From: Meconema thalassinum
Taxonomy: Eukaryota > Arthropoda > Insecta > Orthoptera > Tettigoniidae
Reading direction: 5' to 3'
Assembly (NCBI GenBank): GCA_946902985.2
Contig: OX336388.2
Coordinates: 1,502,716,545-1,502,780,544 of the forward strand
Length of the DNA: 64,000 nt
This document shows, one piece after another, positions 11,318-24,538 of this stretch (position 1 is its first letter; every line of letters starts with the position of its first letter). A program made the translations under genes and the position numbers. Under the pieces are notes generated by a model that did no database searches, was not told the DNA's origin, and was given only the letters and a program-made list of their open reading frames with translations.

Positions 11318-12098
11318 TGTTACGGTTGTGAGTTTGTTTCGTCGCCTCGCCGCGTGAGTCACCGTCGCCCCCGGGCTATGCTCTGCCTCTGTGTATTACC
11401 TGCGCCTTACGCAACAGGGCTACTAGGACAAAAGGGATGGTCCAGAATATTCGTGACCCAGCCAGTGATGGAAATCTCGAGAAGCCGTGAATCCTGGACG
11501 GGTCTAGAAGCATTCATTGAGTCACCAGCCTGCTATATAAGAGCGACCTGGCCAGCGAGGTGGACAGTGTTTTTGAGCTAGTGCGTGCTTTTACCTGAGC
11601 GACAGTTGTTGGTGGCGTGACTTGCGAAACCCTAGTGAAGCTGATTCTCTTGACAGCGAAGGAGTGTGAAGCTTACGGAGGGACGGTATTTGAAGAGTGT
11701 GTGTTTACCTAGTGCGACAGAGATATTGTGGTGAATTGCGAAAACACCGGGGGCTGTTTCCCTAGCCAGCGGACAGCGAAGCAGGGTGTAGTGGTGAGTG
11801 ACTGGCTATCGTAAATAACTGTAGCTTGTGTATTCAAGGAAGTGTTGCAGGTAGTTCTACCGAGGCCACCGGTCCCATTAGGAGGGATTAACTTCTGTGG
11901 CTTATTGACAAGTGAAAGGCAAGTGTTCCCTTCAAGAGGAAACTAGAGTGAGATACGAATTGCTTGTATTTGCTATTGTGTGGTGTATCTTTCTGGCCCG
12001 CAATAAAGCTAATACGTTTCTTTAAAGGAACTATTTATTGTGCTTCTACCCACCGCAATCCAGTTAACGGAAGTGCCACTAGGGGGTGGCACGTAACA
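11318..12098 (+). repeat. 3' LTR, 781 bp
   Basis: Starts TGTTACGG and ends GCACGTAACA (TG...CA). A CTATATAAGAG box near 11533 is a good TATA candidate, and AATAAA near 12001 a poly(A) signal. The 5' LTR shares only its first ~215 bp. Confidence 0.85.
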
Positions 12099-12460
12099 CT
12101 ACTTTTGATTTCGATACTTTGCACTATTTAAAGATGGCTACCATTTTAGTGACGTCACTACACCCTTTGGTTTCAAACTTTCATATTTCCGTTTCAAATA
12201 AAAAGAGAACGCTAAGAAATAGAACACGTTTGATGGGATATACGAGGTTTTAAAATTTAATTTTCTATCCAGAAGGTCCTTATCACGTTTCGTGTATCTC
12301 CAACGGTTAGCGAGTAAAACCTAAATTTGTGCTATAAAACACGGTCAACACCATCCTTACTCTTCCTCCGCGATGCACCTCGACTATCCCCTGTTTTAAC
12401 TGTCACCTTCACATTTTAATTTATTCATGACCAGGAGCGAAGCACGGGTACTTCAGCTAG

Positions 12461-12967
12461 TATTAAAATAATTTTAATTTTACGTTTTAAAATAACAGAC
12501 AAGTGCATAAATATCATGTCTTCAAATAACAGACGAGTGCATTTTTAGTGCATGGGAGCGTGGGGAGCTTGATAGCCCATGCGCAAGCTTGAACTCTGCT
12601 GGGCTGAAACAGTCCCTCCCGTACTCCTCACCTCATAAACTGCCATCCGTCAGAGTAATCCTCTTGCGTCTGAGCCCCACACCCTTACGTTATCTCGGAC
12701 GGAATGTTGAGAGTCCCAACTATACATGCACCCGAAAACATTGATCCGCGAACTGCACACCAGAAACATTTACCGTAGTATGTTAGTACCGAACGTAATC
12801 CTTCCTACTGAGAATGTTTAGATTTCTACAATAAAAAGCAATTCTCTTAACATTACTTGTACATTTTTGACATAAGATATGGAATAAAAACAATATTTTC
12901 CCTCCATTCTCTAGGAAGCGAGTCCTGATAGGCCGGCCGCCACTGATTTTGAGTATTCTTCTGTCAT
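12461..12967. other. Unassigned sequence between the Helitron and a SINE
   Basis: No open frame, terminal repeat or tRNA-like head. The words AACAGAC(A/G)AGTGCAT occur twice near 12495 and 12528. Confidence 0.4.
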
Positions 12968-12980
12968 CCGTCTATCTGAA

Positions 12981-13174
12981 GGTAGGAAGGAAGATTGTAG
13001 TTTTACGTGACCGTGAATCTTGTGATTATGAGCCACAGGACCTCCTTTTTACGTGGAATCCGAACCACAGGACATGGCATTTCACTTCGAAAATCTCACA
13101 TGCATTGACCGGGAATCGAACCCGGACCGCCTTGGTGAGAGGCATACAGCTAGACCGCTGAGCCACCACGCCCC
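12981..13174 (-). repeat. tRNA-derived SINE, minus strand, with 13-bp TSD
   Basis: On the minus strand: box A TGGCTCAGCGG, B-box GGTTCGATTCC, body, and a CTTCC-rich tail. Identical CCGTCTATCTGAA flanks it (12968-12980 and 13175-13187). A 5'-truncated copy of the same family lies at 50087-50213. Confidence 0.9.
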
Positions 13175-13187
13175 CCGTCTATCTGAA

Positions 13188-15079
13188 CACGTATAACTTT
13201 TGAACGCCTGCAAAGGATTCCTCAAAAATTGCATGCATCAAGCCCTCCTTAAAGGCATCTGAGCTTTCATATTTTCAAATACGCCGTTGCTACCAACTGC
13301 AAATAAGACGGAATTTTGTATTTTGATACCACAAAACGTAGCCTCGAAACCACTTACAGTAATTATAAGAAATTTTATTCATGCAACACGTAAAGAATAG
13401 TAATTTTTCAATTGCAGATACATCATTTTGAACATCACACGCGTTCGCTATCGTGAATGTAGGGCCTATAAGATATTAAAATCAAAATTCACCATCTAAT
13501 AAACTTTCAATTTGTCAAGAAGGAAATCTTTACTCTGTTGAAAAGACAATTTCCTCGAAATTACACAACAATACGGCGGTCATGCGTGATATTAATACTT
13601 AAAAGTTGATAAATCAGGATATAATTGAGCAATGACCACAATATCTCATGCAAGAAGAGTCATGCATAAGAAACGTCTCTTTCTCGGATCACAAGACTAT
13701 CGTACTGAGTATTAACAACATCTGCCATCTTGAATAAATAATATGTAATTTAATAAACTTCAATTTCAAAACTTGGCCGAGCGGTAGCATCTTAATACAA
13801 TTTATTCTACATTACTCCCGGCCTCATTCATACCAGTCATACCGACCAACTAGACTACCTAGAAGGAATCGACGACAGTTGGGGGTAGGCGAGCGTCCGT
13901 AGATCCGAGGATTAAGTCCCCGTGCTCACATCAGCCATCCTCTGTGTAATATCCCCCCCCACAAGTATTCCCACATTCACTCCCGGCAAACTTCAGGATG
14001 TTAGTCACACCAAGTCTTGGGGCACCTATCCGAGTCCTAGACCCACTCATAGTTGCTCACACTACTATTGACATCACAATAACAGAGGCTATCAGAAAAT
14101 TTCCATTCATGTACAAATGCATGGGGCTGATAACCAAGCAAGATGCCAAAGTCCCTAAATAAAGCAGCAACAACTCAATATGACTTAGCTTACCTTAGTA
14201 AGCGACCCTTTGCTAGAGTACAGTACCTGGAACAGAGACGGCAAATATTACACCTTAGAAATCTGTCCAAGAATTGATTGTTAGTAACATGCAGAATTGG
14301 CTTCCAATTTGTCTGTCAGCCACTACAGTAGGCATGCTTCGTTCTCAGTTTACTAGTCCTGCAGCCGTCAGAAGAAAATGACAGGTTGGCCTTTCTTCTT
14401 TGTGACAAGTTTATTGGGCTTTATGTCGTGAGGAATGTCAATAAAACATAATGTTGAATAACTCGAACACAATAAAAATCCTAAGTGCAAATCACATCAG
14501 GTGGAATGAGTTTTGTATGCCACCCATGACATGGAAATGTCCGCACATTTTCTTACGGACAGTAAGGCAATTCAAGCAAGATTGCATATTAAATTTATGA
14601 TTATTTTAAGGAAACCCCAATCTGTACATTCATTTCTATTTCAAATTTTGAGGATATTAATCCATTTTAGCCCAACTCAAAACCAAATAATTTGTTTTAA
14701 GCTTTCGCACCATCTTATTTGTTTTATTATCACGGGGAAAGGGCTGAATATACCTAGATATTTATGACTAACCAATCTAACCATCTAGGAGTAAGTTCTA
14801 AGATACCATACAACTGAATTCAAAATCACTATATAAAAAGACCAAAACAGTTAATTTTTAGGGGCAGATGACCTCACTGTTCTAACCCGTATAACAATAA
14901 TAGCCATCAATGTTTCTAAAAAGTACTCTTCATTTTCAGTAAAATCTGTAGATTTATTTTAAATACTTTTTGTCCAGTACATTGATTTCCTGATCTTAGG
15001 CCTACTCTTTAAATAACGGAGCAAATTAATATTTTCTTCTGTTATAAAAGTTCTTATTGATAATCTGGCTGTGTTAGTT
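13188..15079. other. Non-coding sequence, probably with an old SINE
   Basis: About 13860-14172 ends in GATGCCAAAGTCCCTAAATAAA, like the 3' end of tRNA-derived SINEs, but its head is unclear. The rest is AT-rich with short frames only. AGTTGTTATCAG at the right end belongs to the target site of the hAT at 15088. Confidence 0.45.
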
Positions 15080-15932
15080 GTTATCAGTAGAGCCGGGCAA
15101 AAAGCTCTTGAGTTCCGATCGGTCTCGTTGGACGAGAATAAAAAAAGGAAATGCCGGTTCCGGAACTGGTATTACCGATAATGTTGGCTCGATAACGATA
15201 ATTCTCGACATTATCGCTCGTTCTCGCTTGGGCAATATGGCGCTGTCTGAAGGCACTGAGGCTTGTTGTGTAAGGATTCAATGGAAATTGTTCATTCCGT
15301 TGACTGGAGTCTGCGAATTGGAAGAATCCACTCAACTTCAACGATATCATATTAACAGACTACCGGTACCTAAGGTATATAGAGCATATCATCCTAACAA
15401 CATATGGAAGGAGATTTTGATCGTCAGTCGGTATTTTTTGGTCATTACATTTCAGCAAAAGAAAATTCTATTTGACGTGTACATATTAAGATTTTTCGTG
15501 TAGTGCCACATTCAAGCACTACCGTATGTAACTTTCTCGTAATAAAACCTGAAAATTCACGCACTCGCTATATTACCAAAGCCCCTGTGATGCAACTGAG
15601 TTCTGTCGTATCATTTTTGTAGTAAGATACTGGTAAAGTGGTCCACATAAACAATAAAACGTAACGAAACAAAAATTAAAAACACTTCCCCTACAGAGTA
15701 TCGAGCCCCGGCCCTTTCATTCATTGAGTCCAGCGCGTAACCAATTCAGCCACTGAAACTCTTGTACACCGAGAGAAAATGTTACAAACATACACAGTGA
15801 ATACTTTTGCGTTGGATACCCGACTCTCTTTATCTCAGTTTGAATAATATTCTCTAGTCGTCGGGCATACGAAAATATAATGTTCACCTTCAAGAATAAG
15901 ATTGATTTTATCTTTCGTCATATGCTTAAGCT

Positions 15933-16266
15933 GTAGCCTCCGTGGCTTAGGCGGCAGCACGCCGCCCTCTCACCGCTGGATCCGTGGTTCAAATCCCGGT
16001 CACTCCATGTTAGATCTGTGCTGGACAAAACGGAGGCAGACAGGTTTTTCTCCGGGTACTCCGGTTTTCCCTGTCAACATTTCATTCCAGCAACACTCAC
16101 CACTATCATTTCATTTCATCTGTCATTCATTTAATCATTGCCCCAGAGGAGTGCGTCAGGCCTCGGCAGCCGGCACAGTTCATATCCTCGCCGCTAGATG
16201 GGGGCTTCATTCATTCCATTCCCTGACCCGGTCGGAGACTGGAAGCAGGCTGTGGATTTTCATTTT
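15933..16266 (+). repeat. tRNA-derived SINE with 14-bp TSD
   Basis: Head GTAGCCTCCGTGGCTTAGG (box A) and B-box GTGGTTCAAATCCC, long body, end TGTGGATTTTCATTTT. Identical CATATGCTTAAGCT flanks it at 15919-15932 and 16267-16280. Inserted in the 19-kb hAT. Confidence 0.92.
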
Positions 16267-16280
16267 CATATGCTTAAGCT

Positions 16281-18129
16281 ACAGCCATTACAATCGCGTC
16301 CCTACGCACGTGCTCACACGTTGCATCATGGGTAGAGAGAGCAACGATATTACCTTGTGATCGAACGAGACTATAGAGTATCGGACAAAGTGACATTCCC
16401 GCGGTAATGAGTTGTTCTCAGTGCAACTCCCGTCGCACTATTCTCACTCTGTCATACCATTGGCATCTATGGACAAATCAGCGAGGTGTTTGCACTGACA
16501 TGATTAATACACCGCATGCCACAAACTGGTATTGTTTTCAAGCACAAAATCAGAGTTTTTAGCAGATGAAATTAGTTGAAACTTTTCAGCGTAATATTTT
16601 CACCATCGTAGCCAATTTTGGCACTATAGTTGCCTCTAATAACAACCAGTTACAAGGTGGAGAAAAAAGGTTCTTTAAAGCAAATTCCTAGTCACTAGGG
16701 CTAATAATTCATGAGTCATACACGTGAGACTTTCTTGTTCGGTAGCTCTTCTCTGCTACGCCAATTATTTGAGTTTTATTTTACTTTAGGGGCTAAAACA
16801 TCGTGATCATTTTTGTGTTCTTGTGTGTCAACTTTGTCTAATAACCTGTGTTATTATGGTGTCTGTAGTAGTATGTGTATATTTGTAACTGAGGGTAGGA
16901 GTGGTAAGGAGGTGGCAGTGGCTTTGAATTACGAACCATGCCACAGAAGGCGGGCAGATATTTGATGTTCAATACGGTACATGGATATCCCGTCAAGTAG
17001 GCTTTAAATGTTTATGTACATTTTAAATTGATGCCTGCGCGTTTGATGCAAAACGCCATCCTATTAAATATTAAAAATGCATGCAAATACTTGAACCAAA
17101 ACCAACATTCATTTATTTGTCAAACAAGAAAACGAAAACACTTAAAAATAGAGAGAGAGCTTCATTAATCTAAATGATAGACGATATACTGCGTGAACAT
17201 GATCACTTCCAATATACATTAATAATTTTCATAATAATGCTGATTTTTGCGTGACCAGATAAAATTTTGGCACCACTAATATCATTGCATTCTGAAATAT
17301 TCTCTATGTGTATATATTATTAAATTCCATCCAGTTTTAGTAGTCATATAGAAATATCATCAGTTAATGAGAAGACAAACTCTTGTGTACTCAATAAATG
17401 ACACATAATTGGACGGGAAACAATCTATTTGCTACTGAGGGACTATTATCTGAATTAGTAACACGCAATATAAATTCCTAAACAATAATATATTTGAGAT
17501 ATGTAGGCAATTTGGATATGTTAAGGGGGCACTCTACCCCCCAAATTTGCATATTTTTCTTGTATTCATAATATTAACATGAATATGCACATACCCCAAA
17601 ATTGTTTTGACCAATATTTCAAGGAAGTATTATGTGTCTGTAAGGGGTAGACTAGTTATGAACATACTCTTGCAAATTCAGGCAATCAGCTCATTTTTAT
17701 AAAGTTTTCATTTATTTACCTTCATACCAACTATTTAGCACAATATATAACACCATATCAACCAATTTCATAACTCGGTATATTCAAATGGAAATAATTG
17801 TATTATATGCCATGAAGAAAAAATTAGTGATAACAAATATACTGTATATGCGTTAAGAGTAAAAAATGTTACTAATGTGTGTCCACAAATTATTTTCTTT
17901 CCTATATTTCCTTCACAAAAATAATTCAGCATTTTAGTTATGAGCAATTGGTACATGGACTACATTCTTTCTTTTCCAAGTGTTCCGTAAAATATAGCTA
18001 TTTAGATTATATCTCAACAGCATAAGAATCTTAATGTAAAGAAGTTTGACAGAGTTTGGAAAAGTAGAAATATAAATAGTTTGAGGTAGAATATTTCCTT
18101 ATGACACTTCCTTAATTCCAATGATGCGT
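16281..18129. other. hAT interior downstream of the transposase
   Basis: AT-rich, no named gene. It corresponds to the 3' untranslated and subterminal part of the hAT. Short frames (for example 17768-17956) show no motif. Confidence 0.45.
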
Positions 18130-18477
18130 CTAGTATTCGTCATTGTGTATCATTAAAATATTATTTACTGAAGCAGGATCAATACAACTCCTTCTATCGG
18201 TTATTATAAGTCCTGCCCTACTAAAATTCCTTTCACTGAGTGCACTAGTTGCTGGGATAGTTATTAGTTTCCTGGCTAATTTGGTTAGTTTTGTCATGGA
18301 TTGAGAGTTTTCCTTCCACCAAGTTAGAATATACTTGCAGTCTACTGGTGCATCCATGTGTATATATTTATCGACATCTTCCCTTTGATGAGAAGATGGT
18401 GATCGCCACTCACAAAATTTCTTGGCATGGGAGGGAAGAGCGTCTTCGTTCTGCTGACTGACTAAAAGAAAACACAC
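18130..18477 (-). pseudogene. hAT transposase, C-terminal dimerisation exon
   Basis: The last exon of a hAT transposase. It encodes YILTWWKENSQ, a LTKLARKLITIPATSALSERNFSRAG block and VNNILMIHN before a stop near 18130. This is the hAT C-terminal dimerisation region, with the conserved IPATSxxSERxFS signature intact. About 115 codons are open, but the first residues may be intron read-through. It follows the exon at 18587-18832 after a gap of about 110 bp that looks like a short intron. It belongs to the transposase of the 19-kb element around it. Confidence 0.85.
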
Positions 18478-18586
18478 TAATCAAAATTACACATTAATTT
18501 ACAAGAGAACGAAGATATGAATTTTGTGCCCTTATACCAAACATACTGAGATCTGACTTCATGATATAACCATTTACAAGGATATA

Positions 18587-18832
18587 TTATTGAAGTCTAA
18601 CTGTTAATGAATGTTGCACGGCTTGTTCATGGATAAATAAAAACTCTAAAAGTGCATTAGGCCTATATTTACCATTCATTAACTCACATTCCTTGTGAAC
18701 GTATTGGTAAATTTGGTCTCTTCTTTCATCGCTCAACACAAGTAGTTCCTTAAACGATGGATGAAGGAATGTGGCAGCATAATGTACTGTCCCCGTTAAC
18801 CGGCATCGAAACGGATGACCCGGCGAAAACAT
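18587..18832 (-). pseudogene. hAT transposase, late internal exon
   Basis: Encodes HYAATFLHPSFKELLVLS followed by a helix-rich stretch, the segment that precedes the C-terminal dimerisation block in hAT transposases. Same strand and order as the neighbouring exons. Exact splice sites were not fixed. The upstream end runs into AT-rich sequence that leads, after about 3.2 kb without coding signal, to the exon at 22021. Confidence 0.75.
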
Positions 18833-21800
18833 CGCAATTCATGCCGATAACACAAGACATATATCAGATAAAGAATTAAAAAAATGATTGAGGTCTGGGT
18901 TCGAATATCAAAAAAAATACGCCGGTGGGTACGAGAACTCAAGTAGTCTCAGGGGTGGTTAACAGGATGTAGGTGTAACAGGTTAAATCAACCCACTCCC
19001 AAACCTAAATCAAAGCAATAGCACAACAGAAGCCAGAAGATAAGCACAATTAAAAAGATTAAAATAGGCATCCATTTATTGGCAACTCATTGACCAATAC
19101 AAATATAGGAAACCCCCAAAAAGCCTATCTTGCCTCGGAGATTCGATCTAAATGAAAGCTTGATGTGGACCGAAGAAAAAGAAAAATATTTAGAGTCCAA
19201 ATAAACATAATTAAGTTTTAAAGGGTCAACGAATCTCCTTGGTCCTGTCCTTAGACACAAATAAAATTAGGAGATATTCGAAGAAAATTAAATAAAATAT
19301 AAAAAAAAGATTCAGTCACATTTGACTATCAACATGAACTAATCACGCTAAATATCCATCAGGTAGTGTTCTAGATTAGTAATATTGTCACTCACTTGAG
19401 TTTATAATGAAAGGAAGTTAAATAAATAGCTGGCCTAAAAAAATAATAGTATTGATCTCCGTTCTAACTAATTATTAATTAATTATTAATTAAAAATAAT
19501 TGCTGCAACAATGTAGGTCCTACTTGACCACTCAATTAAAGTTGCAATCAGTATTTATATTTATCGTACAACGTTATTTCAGAGTCTCATTACTCAAAAT
19601 ATTTCAAGCAAACGTGCACCCATTATCCTACATTTATGCAAAGGTCAAAGTCATAGCTGATCATTATATCACAACTAAAAGTTCCCATCTTTCCCAATTC
19701 GATGGTATGCTTGCAATGTATTTCACTCCATCAATTACATAGTGATTAGATTATCGCCTGCCTACTCCTGTGAATACTTAATTCACCACCATCTGACTGC
19801 ATTTTGCATAGTCATGCTTATTTAGAAAGATATTATACTACTAATTATTATTACATATTATTTTTTTATTCGCAAAGGGACTCTTCATGATTAATTCTCA
19901 GATCATTTGCCATAAGACGTTCACAGAATATGTGAACTATCATCCTAAATTTATTTTATTATATTCCATTCAATTCTCCCCTCTCTTTTTTATAAACATC
20001 TACACCAATCAATCTTTTTTTGTAGATAAACTCATTATCTTTTAATTATCATGACCTTTCATTTCATCACATGACTAGTATGCATAAATTATCTAATGCA
20101 GGCATGACCTGTAGCAATGTCAAATGGGTAGGTGTCGAAGCATAATGACGAGCATGCTTTTAATAATTAAATTCTCTATATCAATGAATGTGGACGAAGA
20201 AAAAAAAAGGGAATATTTAAAGTTATAATCCTTCAGAGTTCACATAATTAGATTCACCAAACGCTGAAGTCAAAATCGAAGTTTTTTTTTCAAAACATGA
20301 ACTCTACCCTAAATCTCGACAGCTAGTCTACCACCTTCATTTATTCCATCATGGATTCAGTTCAGTATCCGCGTCGTATTTCCAATCTTATCATCGTAGA
20401 AAAAAAAACTTATCATTCAAAGTAGTGACGGATTTACAAAAATTCCCAAAAGAAAATATTAACTGGATCATGGTGCCAAGCATGGTGGATAGTTCCTTGC
20501 CACGTGTGATAACCCTACAATGTGAATCACTTCCTCATATAATTACCTAATAGACGAAGAAAAAAATGTGGCCATTAATATTATTATTAATAATAAAATG
20601 ATTGTTCAACAAATAAATAATAATTAGTTCAACTCCATGGCATCTAGTACTACTGAGTAGTACAAACTACTCACAACTACAAATTGAAGTAATGTTTTAG
20701 CTCACCAACTGGCCGAAATAAGAAAATATGGTACAAGCCTATGCTCATAGAATGCAGAACCTCTGGAACCAATCTTCATTCAGGACCATCTCCTTCCCAT
20801 TCCAGAACCGGCAGGATTCCATCTTCCACCATCTTCTTCCTCGCCTCCTCCAGGAATCGAAACTGAGACCTTCACGTTTCATGGTGGCTGCGTCCTCCGA
20901 CTCCCACGGTGTGGTTATGTCATGGCAACATCATGGCCTCATCTTGATGTAAATGTCACTCCGTCCAGTCCCCTCACGTATAAGCTTAGTGGCACATATT
21001 TTCGCTGACTAGTTCAATTTCAAAATTCTTCATTGACACTTCAACAGCACAGGTTATAAAATTTCCTCGTTCCATTCTGGAAATTATAAGTTCCTGCGCC
21101 TCGAACAAAGTAGACACAATTCTTCCTCTCAGCAAATTGCCACCGGATTTACGTAAGCAGTAATTCAATAGCATTCACAGCTGTTCAGTTGCATCTACAA
21201 GTCCTCCATCGATGATAAGAGCCTCGTCTATTCTCGAATGTTCACTGCACAAACTATTCCGTATTGTATCACACGTCCAAAGCTAGCCGCAAAGGGCTAG
21301 TTCTCTCGTTATCAAGCCAACATGCGCCCGCACGACCGGGATTATACACGCTGGACTCGGCCGTCTGATATAGCAATCGCGCCCGGCATAATAGCGGTGA
21401 TTCGTAACTATATGGTCTCTCAGGACTCCGATAAAATCACACCCGATACACAGCGACACTTAGACCTGTGGTGGTATAGCACACACGGCCCACCACGATC
21501 ATAATCGAATGTAAAAATCACTCTTGCCGCACAACGAAGTACTGTCCAGTCCGCGCTCGAAACGCATGTGTCTGCGCCTCTCAATGTGACCAGTTGCCGA
21601 ACACCAGAGCTGAGCACGTGGTCCGAGACAGCGTGCTCTGCCGGAGATAGTAGACAGATATGCGTGACGTCAGACGCGTGACGTCACTCAACCTTGTGGT
21701 CGGGCCTGCGACGATAAAATGTGGTGTTTTGGGCCGTGATTCACGCAGGGTTGCCAATCTGTGCTAAAACTGGAGTACTATGTTGGGCACAGTACCGTAC

Positions 21801-22020
21801 ATTTTGTAATTCATCATACACCTTTTCTTTTAGGAATTGTTCTCCACGAATTTTTATTTTCTTTATAGGCTATAATACAAATTAAAATATTATTGGAAAT
21901 TTAGAATTGACGGAACTCAACAGCAATAAAATGCGATATTTCAACCAGCATATATACATAATATATATATAGATATATAATTACTTACAAAACTGTAAAG
22001 AAGTGTAATTGTTTGCATAC
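18833..22020. other. Probable 3.2-kb intron of the hAT transposase
   Basis: Lies between two transposase exons. AT-rich to about 20700, then more mixed. A stretch around 20800-20930 resembles a decayed minus-strand SINE, and 21300-21720 is GC-rich with two TGACGT-containing sites. No coding signal was recognised. Confidence 0.5.
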
Positions 22021-22179
22021 CTCAGAATCAGCATTCAAAATTTCACAATTCTTTAGCAACGTGCAGATCTAGGGAACAGCAAGTGAAAGAGTGGGTTCCT
22101 TATCACCCTCTAAGTCGTCGGTGGCTTCCTTAAAAACCTCAAGAATGTTTATCAACTCATCCATGAGGTTAATATTATA
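22021..22179 (-). pseudogene. hAT transposase middle exon, 3' part, cut by a Helitron
   Basis: Minus-strand translation gives NLMDELINILEVFKEATDD, then LEGDKEPTLSLAVP, the segment of hAT transposases that follows the RWN block. A TAG interrupts it after AVP. The exon ends with GAG before GTATGC (22020-22019 = GT), a plausible splice donor. Its upstream edge (22179) is exactly the 3' terminus of a Helitron, and the missing upstream exon sequence is found at 28300-28458 on the far side of two Helitrons. The exon was therefore broken by insertion, not by an intron. Confidence 0.8.
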
Positions 22180-24538
22180 CTAGCTGTAACCGGCATGCAT
22201 TGCAATGCCAATCAAAGAAAGTGTTGGCGTTGTAACTTTGTTTGTTGAAGTGCTTTTGGATTCCCAATATTTATTTATTTTCCGTTAACCACCTCTAAAC
22301 TATTGTAAAATTGATTTACCATCTCAAAAAAAAATTCATGGGAGCGTGCTCAATAACTCACCAAAGTTTCATCGCAATGAAATGAATGGTATATGAACGC
22401 ATACGGGACTTTGTTGAAACGATTCGAGCACCGTCACCCATTTGTTGAATATACTCCTATTCTACCTATTGTAAAATGGATTCACTAAGTCGAAAACCTT
22501 CCCTGGCGTGTACACAACAACTCATGAACGTTTCATCGCAATCGGATGAATGGCATATGAACGCACACGGGTTTTTATTTAAACGATTCGCGCGCCTTCG
22601 CTCATTTGTTGAATCATTTGTGCGCCACCCATTGAAAAAAGAATTTACTATTTCATACACCTTCGCAGGACTGTACTCAACTCACCAACGTTTTATCACA
22701 ATCGGATGAATGGTATATGAACGCATACGGGACTTGGTTGAAACGATTCACGCGCTGTCGCTCATTAGTTGAATGTACTCGTGCGCTACCAATTGTAAAA
22801 TGGATTTACTAAATCAGAAATCTTTGCAGGAGTGGAAACAACATTTCTCTAAATTTAATTGCAATTGCATGAATGGTATGTGAACACATACGAATTGTTT
22901 TAAACGATACGCGCGCCGTTACTCATTTGTTGAATCTACTCGTGCGCTACCTATTGTAAAAAAGGATTTACTAAGTCAGAAACCTTTCCTGGAGTGTGCA
23001 CAACAATCCAACCAAAGATTCTTAGCAATCGGATGAATGGTATTTGAACGCTACGTGACTTTGTTTAAGCGATTCGCGTGCCGTCGATCATTTGTTAAAT
23101 CTACTTGTGCAATATCTATTGTAAAGTGGATGTACCAAGCCAGAAACCCTCCCTGAAGTGTACACAACATCTCACCCAAGTTTTATCGCTATCGGACGAA
23201 TGGTATATGAATGCATACGGGACTTAGTTGAACCGCTTCGCGCGTCTTCGGTCATTTGTTGAATCTACTTGTGCGCTACCTATTGTAACATGAACTTACT
23301 AAGCCTGAAACTTTCCCTGGAGTGTACACAACAACTCACGCAAGTTTAGTCGCTATCAGACGAATGCTATATAAACGCATACGGGACTATATTGAAACAC
23401 TTCGCGCGTCGCCGCTCATTTGTTTAATCTACTTGTGCGATACCTATTGTTAACTGGATTTACTAACCCAGAAAGCTTCCCTGAAGTGTACACAACATCT
23501 CACCCAAGTTTAATCGCTATCAGACGAATAGTATATGAACGCATACGGGACTTTGTTGAAACGCTTCGGGCGTCGTCGCTCATTCGTTGAATCTACTCGT
23601 GCCCTACCTATCGTAAAGTGGATTTACTAAGCCAGAAACCTTGCCTGAAGTGTACACAACCACTCACCGAAGTTTCATCGCTATCGGACTAATGGTATAT
23701 GAACGCATACATGACTTCGTTGAAACGCTTCGCCCGTCGTCGCTCATTTGTTGAATCTACTCGTGCGCTACCTATTGTTAAGTGGGTATACTAAGCCAGA
23801 AACCTTCCCTGAAGTGTACACAACATCTCACCCAAGTTTCATCGCTATCAGACGAATAGTATATGAACGCATACGGGACTTTGTTGAAACGCTTCGCGAG
23901 TCATCGCTCATTTGTTGAATCTACTCGTGCGCTACCTATTATAACATGGATTTACTAAGCCAGAAACCTTGCCTGTAGTGTACTCAACCTCTCTCCCAAG
24001 TTTCATCGACATCGGACGAATGGTATGTGAACACATACAGGACTTAGTTGAAACCCTTCGCCCGTCGTCGCTCTTTTGTTGAATCTACTCGTGCGATACC
24101 TATTGTTAAGTGGATTTACTAAGCCAGAAACCTTACCTGAAGTGTACACAACATCTCACCCAAGTTTCATCGCAATTGGATGCATGGCATATGAACGCAT
24201 GTGGGACTTTCTTGAAACAAAACGCACGCCATTTTGTTGTTGAAGCTACTCGCGCGCCATCCATTGTAAATTGGATTTACTACGCCTATAACTTTTCCGG
24301 GTCTCTGCATAACAACTCACCAAAATTTTATCGCAATCGGATGAATTGTATATGAACGCATCGCAATTACGCATTTGTTTAAACTACTCGCGCGCTATCT
24401 ATTTTGAAATGTATTAACTATGCCTATAAACTTCCCGGAAGTGTTTACATCTACTCACCAAAATTTGATCGCAATCGAATGAATGGTTTATGAACGCATA
24501 AAAGACGAACACACAGACATTCCTTTTTATATATAAGA
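22180..24538 (-). mobile_element. Helitron A, minus strand, filled with ~165-bp repeats
   Basis: On the minus strand it starts TCTTATATATAAAAAGGAAT and ends GCCGGTTACAGCTAG before T, the Helitron terminal pattern. The interior from about 22470 to 24480 is a tandem array of a ~165-bp unit. Each unit includes AACGCATACGGGACTT, a TTGTTGAATCTACTCGTGCG stretch and CTAAGCCAGAAACCTT. No Rep/helicase. It abuts Helitron B with no intervening base. Confidence 0.82.

Larger units (their letters stand above)
9164..12098 (+). mobile_element. Internally deleted Ty3/Gypsy LTR retrotransposon
   Basis: A partial 5' LTR (from 9164) and a full 3' LTR (11318-12098) flank a pol remnant. CTAC lies directly outside both ends (9160-9163 and 12099-12102), a 4-bp target duplication. 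The 5' LTR is joined near 9381 straight to pol sequence just before RNase H, so the rest of the 5' LTR, leader, gag, protease and most of RT are deleted. The intact flanks show the deletion happened after insertion. Confidence 0.9.
8971..12460 (+). mobile_element. Non-autonomous Helitron carrying a nested Gypsy element
   Basis: Begins TCTATACTAATATATAAA after an A (8970) and ends ...CTTCAGCTAG before a T (12461), the A|TC...CTAG|T pattern of Helitrons. Near the 3' end GAGCGAAGCACGGGT is a decayed version of the usual terminal hairpin. There is no Rep/helicase. About 550 bp is Helitron; the rest is the Ty3/Gypsy insertion at 9164-12098. A Helitron with the same termini lies at 46642-48357. Confidence 0.75.

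Noticed and set aside
21655..21690. TGACGTCA-like sites as a promoter
   Set aside because: Two isolated matches with no gene start nearby; not enough to call.
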